A DNA stretch of 64,000 nt from Lachnospiraceae bacterium GAM79 (GTDB lineage: Bacteria; Bacillota; Clostridia; Lachnospirales; Lachnospiraceae), in assembly GCA_003584705.1 (NCBI GenBank), contig AP018536.1, positions 3,038,001 through 3,102,000 on the forward strand. Reading direction: 5' to 3'. This document shows, piece after piece, positions 24,133 to 32,638 of the stretch. The stretch's first letter is position 1. Each line of letters begins with the position of its first letter. The notes beneath the pieces were generated by a model, which was not told the DNA's origin, made no database searches, and worked only from the letters and a program-made list of their open reading frames with translations. Position numbers and translations under genes: made by a program.

Positions 24133-25186
24133 ATTAGGAAGCCTGTTTGACGGAATCGGCGTGTTCCCTCTTGCGGCTTCCCGTAATGGAATCATTCCCG
24201 TTTGGGCAAGTGAGATTGAAAAATCCCCGATTGCCATAACAAAACGCCATTTCCCCGGCATGGAACATTTAGGGGATATTACAAAGATACATGGAGGACA
24301 CATCCCTCCTGTCCATATTATTACATTCGGCTCTCCCTGCCAGAACCTTTCTAAAATCGGGAAACGTGAGGGACTGGCTGGAAGCAAATCAGGTCTGTTT
24401 TTTCAGGCTATCAGAATTATAGAAGAAATGAGGTGTGCTACAAATGGGTTATATCCAGTTATCGCTGTTTGGGAAAACGTCATGGGAGCGTTTTCTTCAA
24501 ATGACCGGATGGATTTTAGAGCCGTGCTGCAATCATTTTCCGATACCGAAATTTCAATGCCTCCTACTGGAGGATGGGCTAACGCCGGTATGGTGCGAGG
24601 GGGAAAAACTGACCTGTGCTGGCGGCTCATGGACGCCCAGTATTGGGGAAAGCCCCGGCTTGTTCAGCGAAGAAAAAGAATCTTCCTTGTGGCGGATTTT
24701 AGAGGACAGCGTTCCGCAGAAATACTATTTAAGCCCCGCGATATGTTCCCGATTCCTCCGCCTTGCACAGACTACGGGCTGCCCGCCGCCGGAGCCAGTC
24801 GAATATCTCTTGATAAAACAAGGGGGAAGATACCCATCATCCGCCCCTTTCAGGAACGGCGTATGCGGAGTGCTGCAAAATCAGGAAACCAGTCTGCTTT
24901 CCTCGCAAGTTTCGGACGGCCAGATGAACCTTTTCCAACTTTGCTGGCAAAAGCAGTCAATATGATTTCATTCTGGTATGAGGGGGAAGAAAAAGACGGA
25001 GTTCTCCGAAATTTGACACCGGTTGAGTGTGAGCGCCTGATGGGATTACCGGAGGGGTGGACGGCATATGGAAATTTAGGACAACCCATCAGTGATAATG
25101 CACGGTGCAAAGCACTTGGAAACGCAATCGCCCTGCCGTGTGCTGATTACATCATGGCAGGAATAGCAGAAACCATACATGAATAA
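24119..25186 (+). CDS. DNA (cytosine-5) methyltransferase
   Basis: A 355-residue C5 methyltransferase. Motif I is LGSLFDGIGVFPLA near residue 6, the catalytic Cys lies in GSPCQNLSKIG near residue 74, motif VI is WENVMG, motif VIII is QRRKRIFLV, and the C-terminal motif is KALGNAIALPCADYI. No restriction gene is next to it, so it is probably an orphan that protects the element's DNA in new hosts, working with the ArdA protein farther on. It lies at the start of the Tn916-like module, a usual place in Tn1549-type elements. Confidence 0.9.
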   Translation: MCALKLGSLFDGIGVFPLAASRNGIIPVWASEIEKSPIAITKRHFPGMEHLGDITKIHGGHIPPVHIITFGSPCQNLSKIGKREGLAGSKSGLFFQAIRIIEEMRCATNGLYPVIAVWENVMGAFSSNDRMDFRAVLQSFSDTEISMPPTGGWANAGMVRGGKTDLCWRLMDAQYWGKPRLVQRRKRIFLVADFRGQRSAEILFKPRDMFPIPPPCTDYGLPAAGASRISLDKTRGKIPIIRPFQERRMRSAAKSGNQSAFLASFGRPDEPFPTLLAKAVNMISFWYEGEEKDGVLRNLTPVECERLMGLPEGWTAYGNLGQPISDNARCKALGNAIALPCADYIMAGIAETIHE

Positions 25187-25298
25187 GAAAGGCGGTTTTG
25201 TATGATAGAGAAAAATCGTTCTCCTCCGTTGTCGGGTGGAACATCAACAGAAGCTATCGAACCAACTATATTATTTCAGAAAGGACAGGTACATCTAT

Positions 25299-25613
25299 AT
25301 GGAATTAAAATTCGTTATCCCCAACATGGAAAAGACATTCGGCAACTTGGAGTTTGCCGGAGAAGACAAAACAGAACAGAGAAGAATCAACGGACGCATG
25401 GCGATACTCTCCCGCAGCTTCAATCTGTATTCGGACGTACAGAGAGCGGATGATATTGTAGTTATCCTCCCTGCCGAAGCCGGAGAAAAACATTTTGACT
25501 TTGAGGAACGTGTGAAGCTCGTCAATCCCCGTATCACCGCAGAGGGCTATAAAATCGGCACAAGGGGCTTTACCAACTACATTTTGCACGCTGACGATAT
25601 GGTAAAAGCGTAA
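25299..25613 (+). CDS. YdcP-family conjugal protein (Tn916 Orf23-like)
   Basis: A 104-residue protein of the YdcP family, opening MELKFVIPNMEKTFGNLEF and ending NYILHADDMVKA. It is the first of two paralogues that always begin the Tn916 transfer module. Its role in transfer is not known. The ATG is placed after AAAGGACAGG; longer upstream reading frames have no family similarity. Confidence 0.85.
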   Translation: MELKFVIPNMEKTFGNLEFAGEDKTEQRRINGRMAILSRSFNLYSDVQRADDIVVILPAEAGEKHFDFEERVKLVNPRITAEGYKIGTRGFTNYILHADDMVKA

Positions 25614-25634
25614 GGAAAAGGAGGACATCAAACT

Positions 25635-26012
25635 ATGAGATTAGCAAACGGAATCGTAATTGACAAAGAAGCAACATTCGGGGCATTGAAATTTTCTGCC
25701 CTCCGCCGTGAGGTTCACCTCCAGAATGAAGACGGCTCGGTATCAGAAGAAATCAAGGAGCGTACCTATGACTTAAAATCCAGAGGACAGGGACGTATGA
25801 TTCAGGTTTCCATCCCTGCCAGCGTGCCGTTAAAGGAGTTCGATTACAACGCAGAGGTAGAACTTATCAATCCTGTGGCAGATACCGTGGCAACGGCTAC
25901 CTTTCAGGGGGCAGAGGTGGACTGGTACATCAAGGCGGAGGATATTGTCCTGAAAAAAGGGGCTGCCATGAATCCACAGCCGCCGAAGAAAGACGCTCCC
26001 CCTGTAAAATAA
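25635..26012 (+). CDS. YdcP-family conjugal protein (Tn916 Orf22-like)
   Basis: A 125-residue relative of the preceding protein, opening MRLANGIVIDKEATFGALKF. The shared core is the VxLINP...WYIKAEDIV pattern. It follows the first copy by 21 bases behind AAGGAGG. The C-terminus adds a Pro-rich tail (NPQPPKKDAPPVK). Present in all Tn916-family elements, function unknown. Confidence 0.85.
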   Translation: MRLANGIVIDKEATFGALKFSALRREVHLQNEDGSVSEEIKERTYDLKSRGQGRMIQVSIPASVPLKEFDYNAEVELINPVADTVATATFQGAEVDWYIKAEDIVLKKGAAMNPQPPKKDAPPVK

Positions 26013-26050
26013 CAGGAATATAAGAAGAAAGCGAAAGGAGGATTGTTCCC

Positions 26051-27448
26051 ATGAAGCAGCTTTTCCACCGTGGAAAACGTATCCGTCCCACGGATAAAGA
26101 CCTTGTATTCCATACTGCCCTTGCTTCTCTGTTCCCTGTCTTCCTGCTGGTTGTCCTGCTGTTTCATATCCGGCAGATTGCCGGAACCAACTGGCAGGAA
26201 GAGTCCCTCTCCCAGATAGTACAGGATGTAAACATCCCTTACCTGTTATTCAGTATGGGCGTGGCAGGGTTGGTGTGTCTTACAGCCGTTCTTCTGTTCT
26301 GGCGATACCGCAGGGATGAAGTAAAGCAGCTCATCCACCGCCAAAAGCTGGCAAGGATGGTGTTGGAAAACAAGTGGTATGAATCAGAGCAAAAAAAGGA
26401 AGACGCTTTTTTCAAGGACTTGTCTTCCAGCCGTTCCAAAGAAACCATCACTTACTTTCCTAAAATCTACTACCGGATGAAACAGGGCTTGCTCCATATC
26501 CGTGTGGAAATCACCTTAGGGAAATATCAGGAACAGCTCTTAAACTTGGAGAAAAAGCTGGAAAGCGGCTTATACTGTGAGCTGACGGATAAGGAATTAA
26601 AGGATTCCTATGTGGAGTACACCCTGCTTTATGATACTATTGCCAACCGTATCTCCATTGAGGACGTGCAGGCAAAGGACGGCAGGCTCCGGCTTATGAA
26701 AAATGTCTGGTGGGAGTATGACAAGCTCCCTCATATGCTCATTGCCGGAGGAACCGGCGGCGGAAAGACTTATTTCATCCTGACCCTTATTGAAGCCCTG
26801 CTCCGCACCAACGCCGTCCTGTCCGTGTTAGACCCGAAGAACGCCGACCTTGCGGATTTACAGGCGGTTATGCCGGATGTGTACTACAAAAAGGAAGATA
26901 TGCTCACCTGTATTGACCGTTTCTATGAGGAAATGATGAAACGCAGCGAAGACATGAAGCTCATGGAGAATTACCGGACAGGGGAAAACTATGCTTATCT
27001 GGGGCTTCCGGCACATTTCCTTATCTTTGATGAATATGTGGCATTTATGGAAATGCTCGGCACAAAGGAAAATGCTGCTGTCCTCAACAAATTAAAGCAA
27101 ATCGTTATGCTTGGGCGGCAGGCTGGCTTCTTCCTGATTCTCGCCTGCCAGCGTCCGGACGCAAAGTATCTGGGGGACGGAATCCGTGACCAGTTCAATT
27201 TCCGTGTGGCTCTGGGGCGGATGTCGGAAATGGGCTATGGGATGATGTTCGGGGAAACCACAAAGGACTTCTTCCTAAAGCAGATAAAAGGGCGTGGCTA
27301 TGTGGATGTGGGAACCAGCGTTATCTCGGAGTTTTACACGCCCCTTGTCCCAAAAGGACACGATTTCCTCAAAGAAATAAAAAAGCTCATAAACAGCAGG
27401 CAGGAAGTGCAGGCGGCGTGCGAAGCGAAAGCCGCAGAAACGGACTGA
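26051..27448 (+). CDS. FtsK/SpoIIIE-type coupling ATPase (Tn916 Orf21, TcpA-like)
   Basis: A 465-residue coupling protein with two N-terminal membrane segments (about residues 22-40 and 62-82), Walker A GGTGGGKT near residue 235, and Walker B FLIFDEY. It pumps the processed DNA strand to the mating channel and contacts the MobT relaxase. It lies directly before oriT and mobT, as in Tn916. AAAGGAGG stands before the ATG. Confidence 0.92.
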   Translation: MKQLFHRGKRIRPTDKDLVFHTALASLFPVFLLVVLLFHIRQIAGTNWQEESLSQIVQDVNIPYLLFSMGVAGLVCLTAVLLFWRYRRDEVKQLIHRQKLARMVLENKWYESEQKKEDAFFKDLSSSRSKETITYFPKIYYRMKQGLLHIRVEITLGKYQEQLLNLEKKLESGLYCELTDKELKDSYVEYTLLYDTIANRISIEDVQAKDGRLRLMKNVWWEYDKLPHMLIAGGTGGGKTYFILTLIEALLRTNAVLSVLDPKNADLADLQAVMPDVYYKKEDMLTCIDRFYEEMMKRSEDMKLMENYRTGENYAYLGLPAHFLIFDEYVAFMEMLGTKENAAVLNKLKQIVMLGRQAGFFLILACQRPDAKYLGDGIRDQFNFRVALGRMSEMGYGMMFGETTKDFFLKQIKGRGYVDVGTSVISEFYTPLVPKGHDFLKEIKKLINSRQEVQAACEAKAAETD

Positions 27449-27487
27449 CCTGCTGTGGCTGGTGTGCCGCAAGGCACGCCAGCATAA

Positions 27488-27600
27488 ACCCCTCGTATCT
27501 AACAGAGGGGTACAAATCGACAGGCAACAACCAAACAACAGGGCAGAATCCCACGGTACACAAGGGATTTTCCCCATATCCGGCGTGTGTCAACAAGGCT
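27488..27600. other. origin of transfer (oriT), Tn916-like
   Basis: The intergenic space between the orf21- and orf20-like genes contains the inverted repeat ACCCCTC/GAGGGGT (27488-27511) followed by ACAAATCGACAGGCAACAAC. This is the layout of the Tn916 oriT, which lies at the same place. A separate hairpin GTGCC...GGCAC precedes it (about 27462-27475). MobT should nick here. Confidence 0.75.
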
Positions 27601-27642
27601 CTGAAAGTTGACATACGCTTTTTTAGACAGGAGGGATTTTCA

Positions 27643-28824
27643 CTGAATGAAGAAACATGGGTACGGGACATCAAAGAAAAACGGGAAATTTATGGTATCT
27701 CACAACAGAAACTTGCCCTAGCTGCCGGAATCACACGTCCGTACCTGAGCGACATTGAAACGGGCAAGGCTCACCCATCCGAAGCATTACAGGAAGCCAT
27801 CACGGAAGCTCTGGAACGCTTCAACCCAGACGCTCCCCTTGAAATGCTCTTTGACTATGTGCGGATTCGCTTTCCCACTACGGATGTGAAGCATATCGTG
27901 GAAGACGTGCTTCGGCTAAAGCTCCCCTACTTTATCCATGAAGACTACGGCTTCTACTCTTACACAGAGCATTACTATCTGGGGGATATTTTCGTTCTGG
28001 TATCGCCGGAACTGGAAAAAGGGGTACTGCTGGAACTGAAAGGGCGTGGCTGCCGCCAGTTTGAAAGCTATCTGCTGGCACAGGAACGGAGCTGGTATGA
28101 GTTTTTCATGGATGTTCTCATGGAGGACGGCGTGATGAAGCGGCTTGACCTCGCCATCAATGACAAAACGGGAATCCTGAACATTCCCCATCTGACAGAG
28201 AAGTGCCGGAATGAGGAATGTATCTCGGTCTTCCGCAGCTTCAAAAGCTACCGCAGCGGCGAACTGGTACGGCGTGGGGAAAAAGAATGTATGGGGAACA
28301 CCCTGTATATCGGCTCCCTCCAAAGTGAGGTGTACTTCTGCATTTATGAAAAAGACTATGAGCAGTACAAAAAGCATGATATTCCCATTGCGGACGCAGA
28401 AGTAAAGAACCGCTTTGAAATCCGGCTGAAAAATGAGCGTGCCTTTTACGCCATCCGTGACCTGTTAGAACATGACAATCCAGAACGGACAGCCTTTCAA
28501 ATCATCAACCGCTATGTCCGGTTCGTGGACAGGGACGATACGAAGCCCCGTTCTGACTGGCGTATCAGTGAGGAATGGGCGTGGTTTATCGGGGAACACA
28601 GGGGAAGCCTGAAACTGACAACCAAACCGGAACCCTATTCCTTTGAACGCACCCTGCACTGGCTCTCCCATCAGGTAGCCCCCACGTTAAAGCTGGCTCT
28701 CCGTCTGGATAAGATGAACCACACCCAGATTGTCCATGACATCATCACCCATGCAAGGCTGACGGAGAAGCATGAAAAAATCCTGAAGCAGCAAGCCGCC
28801 GCTGCAAAGGAGATGGTGCTTTAA
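27643..28824 (+). CDS. mobT: MobT relaxase (Tn916 Orf20-like), CTG start
   Basis: A 393-residue replication-initiator-type relaxase with an N-terminal helix-turn-helix (YGISQQKLALAAGITRPYLS) and a C-terminal Rep_trans catalytic domain with conserved stretches YGFYSYTEHYYLGDIFVLVS, MKRLDLAINDKTG and GNTLYIGS. No ATG is at the right place. A CTG lies eight bases behind GGAGGG and gives a protein of the family's normal length; the in-frame extension farther upstream has no similarity. It nicks oriT and starts rolling-circle transfer. Confidence 0.9.
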   Translation: MNEETWVRDIKEKREIYGISQQKLALAAGITRPYLSDIETGKAHPSEALQEAITEALERFNPDAPLEMLFDYVRIRFPTTDVKHIVEDVLRLKLPYFIHEDYGFYSYTEHYYLGDIFVLVSPELEKGVLLELKGRGCRQFESYLLAQERSWYEFFMDVLMEDGVMKRLDLAINDKTGILNIPHLTEKCRNEECISVFRSFKSYRSGELVRRGEKECMGNTLYIGSLQSEVYFCIYEKDYEQYKKHDIPIADAEVKNRFEIRLKNERAFYAIRDLLEHDNPERTAFQIINRYVRFVDRDDTKPRSDWRISEEWAWFIGEHRGSLKLTTKPEPYSFERTLHWLSHQVAPTLKLALRLDKMNHTQIVHDIITHARLTEKHEKILKQQAAAAKEMVL

Positions 28825-28875
28825 CGGCGGCAATCTTGGAAGCTAAGAAATCTTACAGCAAAGAAAGGAGCTTTT

Positions 28876-29097
28876 ATGAATTTCGGACAGAATCTTTACA
28901 ACTGGTTTTTATCCAACGCCCAGTCCCTTGTGCTGCTGGCAATCGTGGTGATTGGACTGTACCTCGGATTTAAGAGGGAATTTTCCAAACTTATCGGCTT
29001 TTTAGTGGTGTCCCTTGTAGCGGTTGGTCTGGTCTTCAATGCGGACGGTGTAAAGGACATCTTACTGGAACTGTTCAATAAGATTATCGGTGCATAG
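28876..29097 (+). CDS. small conjugal membrane protein (Tn916 Orf19-like)
   Basis: A 73-residue protein with two membrane segments (about residues 14-33 and 38-55), opening MNFGQNLYNWFLSNAQSL. TcpD-like small integral subunits occupy this place in Tn916-type systems. It is thought to belong to the mating channel. AAAGGAGC precedes the ATG. Confidence 0.8.
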   Translation: MNFGQNLYNWFLSNAQSLVLLAIVVIGLYLGFKREFSKLIGFLVVSLVAVGLVFNADGVKDILLELFNKIIGA

Positions 29098-29113
29098 GAA
29101 AAACTATATCACA

Positions 29114-29187
29114 CTTCCGTTATGGAGCAAGCTCTGATTGCTTCATGGCGGAAGTACACTAGGGGCTTGGGGAGCGTAACTCCCCAA
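29114..29187 (+). promoter_or_regulatory. two hairpins upstream of ardA
   Basis: ACTTCCG/CGGAAGT (29114-29156) encloses an inner GAGCAAGC/GCTTC pairing, and TTGGGGAG/CTCCCCAA (29167-29187) follows. Both lie in the 100-base leader of ardA. In F-like plasmids ssi hairpins drive single-strand transcription of ardA early after transfer; a similar role here is inference. Confidence 0.55.
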
Positions 29188-29218
29188 AAGGAGCATGACA
29201 GAGAATGGAGGTGACACT

Positions 29219-29716
29219 GTGGAAGAAATGCGGATTTACATTGCCAACTTAGGAAAATACAATGAGGGCGAACTGGTGGGGGCATGGTTCACGCCGCCGG
29301 TGGACTTTGAGGAAGTCAAGGAACGTATCGGCTTGAATGATGAATATGAGGAATACGCCATCCATGATTATGAGCTGCCCTTTGAGATTGACGAATATAC
29401 CCCCATTGAGGAAGTCAACCGCCTGTGTGAAATGGTGGAGGACTTACCGGATTACATTCAGGAGGAACTATCAGAGCTGCAATCCTACTTTGGCAGTATC
29501 GAAGAACTCTGTGAGCATGAAGACGATATTATTTGCCATTCCGGCTGTGACGATATGGCGGATGTGGCTCGCTACTATCTGGAAGAAAGCGGACAGCTTG
29601 GCGAACTTCCGGCACACTTGCAAAACTATATCGACTATGCAGCCTATGGGCGTGACATGGAATTGGAGGGAACCTTTGTTGTCACGAACCACGGCGTATA
29701 TGAAATCTTACGGTAG
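29219..29716 (+). CDS. ardA: ArdA antirestriction protein (Tn916 Orf18-like)
   Basis: A 165-residue, very acidic DNA-mimic protein (MRIYIANLGKYNEGELVGAW, then many Asp and Glu). It binds type I restriction enzymes in the recipient and so protects the entering element. The GTG at 29219 is preferred because GGAGGTGACACT precedes it; the ATG at 29195 is too close to its own site. A terminator follows. Confidence 0.92.
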   Translation: MEEMRIYIANLGKYNEGELVGAWFTPPVDFEEVKERIGLNDEYEEYAIHDYELPFEIDEYTPIEEVNRLCEMVEDLPDYIQEELSELQSYFGSIEELCEHEDDIICHSGCDDMADVARYYLEESGQLGELPAHLQNYIDYAAYGRDMELEGTFVVTNHGVYEILR

Positions 29717-29718
29717 CC

Positions 29719-29757
29719 CCGTCTGTATCTCTTTCAGGAAATACAGGCGGATTTTTT
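29719..29757 (+). terminator. terminator after ardA
   Basis: CCGTCTGTAT (29719-29728) pairs with ATACAGGCGG (29741-29750), followed by ATTTTTTATT. A second GGGGCGGC/GCTGCCCC hairpin comes right after. ArdA may thus be transcribed at a different level from the genes that follow. Confidence 0.65.
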
Positions 29758-29808
29758 ATTCAGGGGCGGCTCTTTTGCTGCCCCCATCTTTTAGAAAGGA
29801 CGGACAAC

Positions 29809-30201
29809 ATGAAGAAAATACGAAGCTATACCAGTATCTGGTCGGTGGAAAAGGTACTCTATTCCATCAATGATTTTAAGCTGCCATTCCCCATCACGTT
29901 CACACAGATGGCGTGGTTCGTGGTATCGGTGTTTGCAGTTATGCTCTTGGGGAACCTCCCTCCCCTTTCGTTCATTGACGGGGCATTTCTGAAATATTTC
30001 GGCGTACCCTTTGCCCTCACTTGGTTCATGTGCCAGAAGACCTTTGACGGGAAAAAGCCTTATGGCTTCCTGAAATCCGTACTGGCATATCTGGTACGCC
30101 CGAAACTGACCTATGCAGGAAAGCCCGTGAAGCTGAAAAAGGAATATCCGGCACAGCCCATCACGGCAGTAAGGAGTGATATTTATGGCATATCCGATTA
30201 A
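29809..30201 (+). CDS. TcpE-family conjugal membrane protein (Tn916 Orf17-like)
   Basis: A 130-residue protein opening MKKIRSYTSIWSVEKVLYSI, with two membrane segments (about residues 33-50 and 55-75) and a basic C-terminal region. TcpE proteins are small membrane subunits of the mating channel. The end overlaps the start of the next gene by 17 bases, so translation is coupled. Confidence 0.85.
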   Translation: MKKIRSYTSIWSVEKVLYSINDFKLPFPITFTQMAWFVVSVFAVMLLGNLPPLSFIDGAFLKYFGVPFALTWFMCQKTFDGKKPYGFLKSVLAYLVRPKLTYAGKPVKLKKEYPAQPITAVRSDIYGISD

Positions 30202-32638
30202 ATATATCGAAAATAACCTTGTGTTCAACCATGACGGGGAGTGCTTCGCTTACTATGAGCTGCTTCCCTACAACTATTCCTTTTTAAGCCCCGAACAGAA
30301 ATATCAGGTACACGATTCCTTCCGGCAGCTTATCGCCCAGAACAGGGACGGGAAGATTCACGCCCTGCAAATCAGCACCGAATCCAGCATACGGGCGGCA
30401 CAGGAACGCTCCAAACAGGAAGTGACAGGTAAGCTAAAGGATGTTGCCTGTGCAAAGATTGACGCACAGACCGAAGCCCTGATTTCCATGATAGGGGAAA
30501 ATCAGGTGGACTACCGCTTTTTTATTGGCTTTAAGCTGCTTGTCAATGAGCAGGAAGTCACCATGAAACAGTTCCGCAGGGAAGCAAAGACCGCTGTTTC
30601 CGACTTCCTCCACGAAGTCAACCACAAGCTCATGGGGGATTTTGTTTCCATGAGCAATGAAGAAATCTGGCGGTTTCAGAAGATGGAAAAACTGCTGGAA
30701 AATAAAATCTCACGCCGCTTCAAAGTCCGGCGGCTTGATAAAGACGATTTTGGCTACCTGATTGAGCATTTATACGGGCAGACCGGAACCGCCTACGAAG
30801 ATTATGAGTATTACCTGCCGAAGAAGCGATTTCAAGAGGAAACGCTGGTGAAATACTATGACCTCATCAAACCCACCCGTTGTCTGATAGAGGAAAACCA
30901 ACGGTATCTGAAAATTGAACAGGAAGGCGGAACAGTATATGCCGCCTACTTTACCATCAACAGCATTGTGGGGGAACTGGACTTCCCATCCTCGGAAATC
31001 TTTTACTATCAGCAGCAGCAATTCACCTTTCCCATTGATACCTCTATGAATGTGGAGATTGTGACAAACCGGAAAGCCCTCTCCACGGTGCGGAACAAGA
31101 AAAAAGAGCTGAAAGATTTGGACAACCACGCATGGCAGAATGACAGCGAAACCAGTACAAACGTGGTGGATGCTTTAGACAGCGTGAATGAGCTGGAATC
31201 CACCTTAGACCAGAGCAAGGAATCCATGTATAAGCTGTCCTATGTGGTTCGTGTGACGGCTCCCGACTTGGAAGAACTGAAACGCCGCTGCAATGAGGTG
31301 AAAGATTTTTATGACGATTTGAACGTGAAACTGGTTCGCCCCTTTGGGGATATGCTGGGGCTGCATGGGGAATTTCTCCCTGCCAGCAAACGGTATCTGA
31401 ACGATTACATCCAGTATGTCACCAGCGACTTCCTCGCTGGTCTTGGCTTCGGGGCAACCCAGATGTTAGGAGAAACGGAGGGTATTTATATCGGGTACAG
31501 CCTTGATACAGGAAGAAACGTGTACTTAAAGCCTGCCCTTGCCAGTCAGGGGGTAAAAGGCTCCGTCACCAACGCCCTTGCTGCCGCTTTTGTCGGCTCC
31601 CTCGGCGGTGGAAAATCATTCAGCAACAACATGATTGTCTATTATTCCGTATTGTTTGGGGCACAGGCACTCATTGTTGACCCGAAAGCGGAACGGGGAC
31701 GCTGGAAAGAAACCCTGCCGGAAATCGCCCATGAAATCAATATCGTAAACCTGACTTCGGAGGAACAGAACAGGGGCTTACTCGACCCGTATGTGATTAT
31801 GGAGAACCCAAAAGATTCTGAATCACTGGCAATCGACATCCTGACCTTTTTAACCGGCATTTCCAGCCGTGACGGGGAGAAATTCCCTGTTCTTCGGAAA
31901 GCCATCCGTGCGGTGACAAACAGTGAAGAACGGGGGCTTTTCAAAGTGATTGAGGAACTACGGGCGGAGGGAACCGCCATCAGCACCAGCATAGCCGACC
32001 ATATCGAATCCTTTACAGACTATGACTTTGCACACCTGCTCTTTTCGGATGGGGACGTCACACAGTCCATCAGCCTTGAAAAGCAGCTCAACATCATTCA
32101 GGTGGCGGATTTGGTGCTGCCGGATAAGGAAACCTCGTTTGAAGAATACACCACAATGGAGCTGCTTTCCGTGGCAATGCTCATTGTAATCAGTACCTTT
32201 GCCCTCGACTTCATCCACACTGACCGCAGCGTGTTTAAGATTGTGGATTTGGATGAAGCATGGAGCTTCTTACAGGTGGCACAGGGCAAGACCCTCTCCA
32301 TGAAGCTGGTTCGTGCCGGACGTGCCATGAACGCAGGCGTTTACTTTGTCACCCAGAACACGGACGATTTGCTGGATGAAAAGCTGAAAAACAATCTGGG
32401 CTTGAAATTTGCGTTCCGTTCCACAGACATCAACGAAATCAAGAAGACCCTCGCCTTTTTCGGGGTGGATTCCGAAGATGAAAACAACCAGAAGCGGCTC
32501 CGTGACTTGGAAAACGGGCAGTGCCTTATCAGTGATTTGTACGGGCGTGTGGGTGTGATACAGTTCCATCCTATCTTTGAAGACCTGTTCCACGCCTTTG
32601 ATACCAGACCGCCCGTAAGAAAAGAGGTGGAGGAATGA
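30185..32638 (+). CDS. VirB4-type conjugation ATPase (Tn916 Orf16, TcpF-like)
   Basis: An 817-residue ATPase that powers assembly of the mating apparatus. Walker A is GSLGGGKSFSNN near residue 475, Walker B lies in VDLDEAWSFL, and the C-terminal part includes YFVTQNTDDLLD. The N-terminal half (MAYPIKYIENNLVFNHDGEC) is the usual VirB4 scaffold. AAGGAG eight bases upstream fixes the start at 30185. Its stop overlaps the next ATG (ATGA). Confidence 0.92.
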   Translation: MAYPIKYIENNLVFNHDGECFAYYELLPYNYSFLSPEQKYQVHDSFRQLIAQNRDGKIHALQISTESSIRAAQERSKQEVTGKLKDVACAKIDAQTEALISMIGENQVDYRFFIGFKLLVNEQEVTMKQFRREAKTAVSDFLHEVNHKLMGDFVSMSNEEIWRFQKMEKLLENKISRRFKVRRLDKDDFGYLIEHLYGQTGTAYEDYEYYLPKKRFQEETLVKYYDLIKPTRCLIEENQRYLKIEQEGGTVYAAYFTINSIVGELDFPSSEIFYYQQQQFTFPIDTSMNVEIVTNRKALSTVRNKKKELKDLDNHAWQNDSETSTNVVDALDSVNELESTLDQSKESMYKLSYVVRVTAPDLEELKRRCNEVKDFYDDLNVKLVRPFGDMLGLHGEFLPASKRYLNDYIQYVTSDFLAGLGFGATQMLGETEGIYIGYSLDTGRNVYLKPALASQGVKGSVTNALAAAFVGSLGGGKSFSNNMIVYYSVLFGAQALIVDPKAERGRWKETLPEIAHEINIVNLTSEEQNRGLLDPYVIMENPKDSESLAIDILTFLTGISSRDGEKFPVLRKAIRAVTNSEERGLFKVIEELRAEGTAISTSIADHIESFTDYDFAHLLFSDGDVTQSISLEKQLNIIQVADLVLPDKETSFEEYTTMELLSVAMLIVISTFALDFIHTDRSVFKIVDLDEAWSFLQVAQGKTLSMKLVRAGRAMNAGVYFVTQNTDDLLDEKLKNNLGLKFAFRSTDINEIKKTLAFFGVDSEDENNQKRLRDLENGQCLISDLYGRVGVIQFHPIFEDLFHAFDTRPPVRKEVEE

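Noticed and set aside
25202..25453. 83-codon frame behind AAGAAAGGCGGT overlapping the first YdcP-like gene
   Set aside because: The ribosome-like site is suggestive, but the frame runs out of phase through a well-supported gene and has no similarity; at most a short leader.
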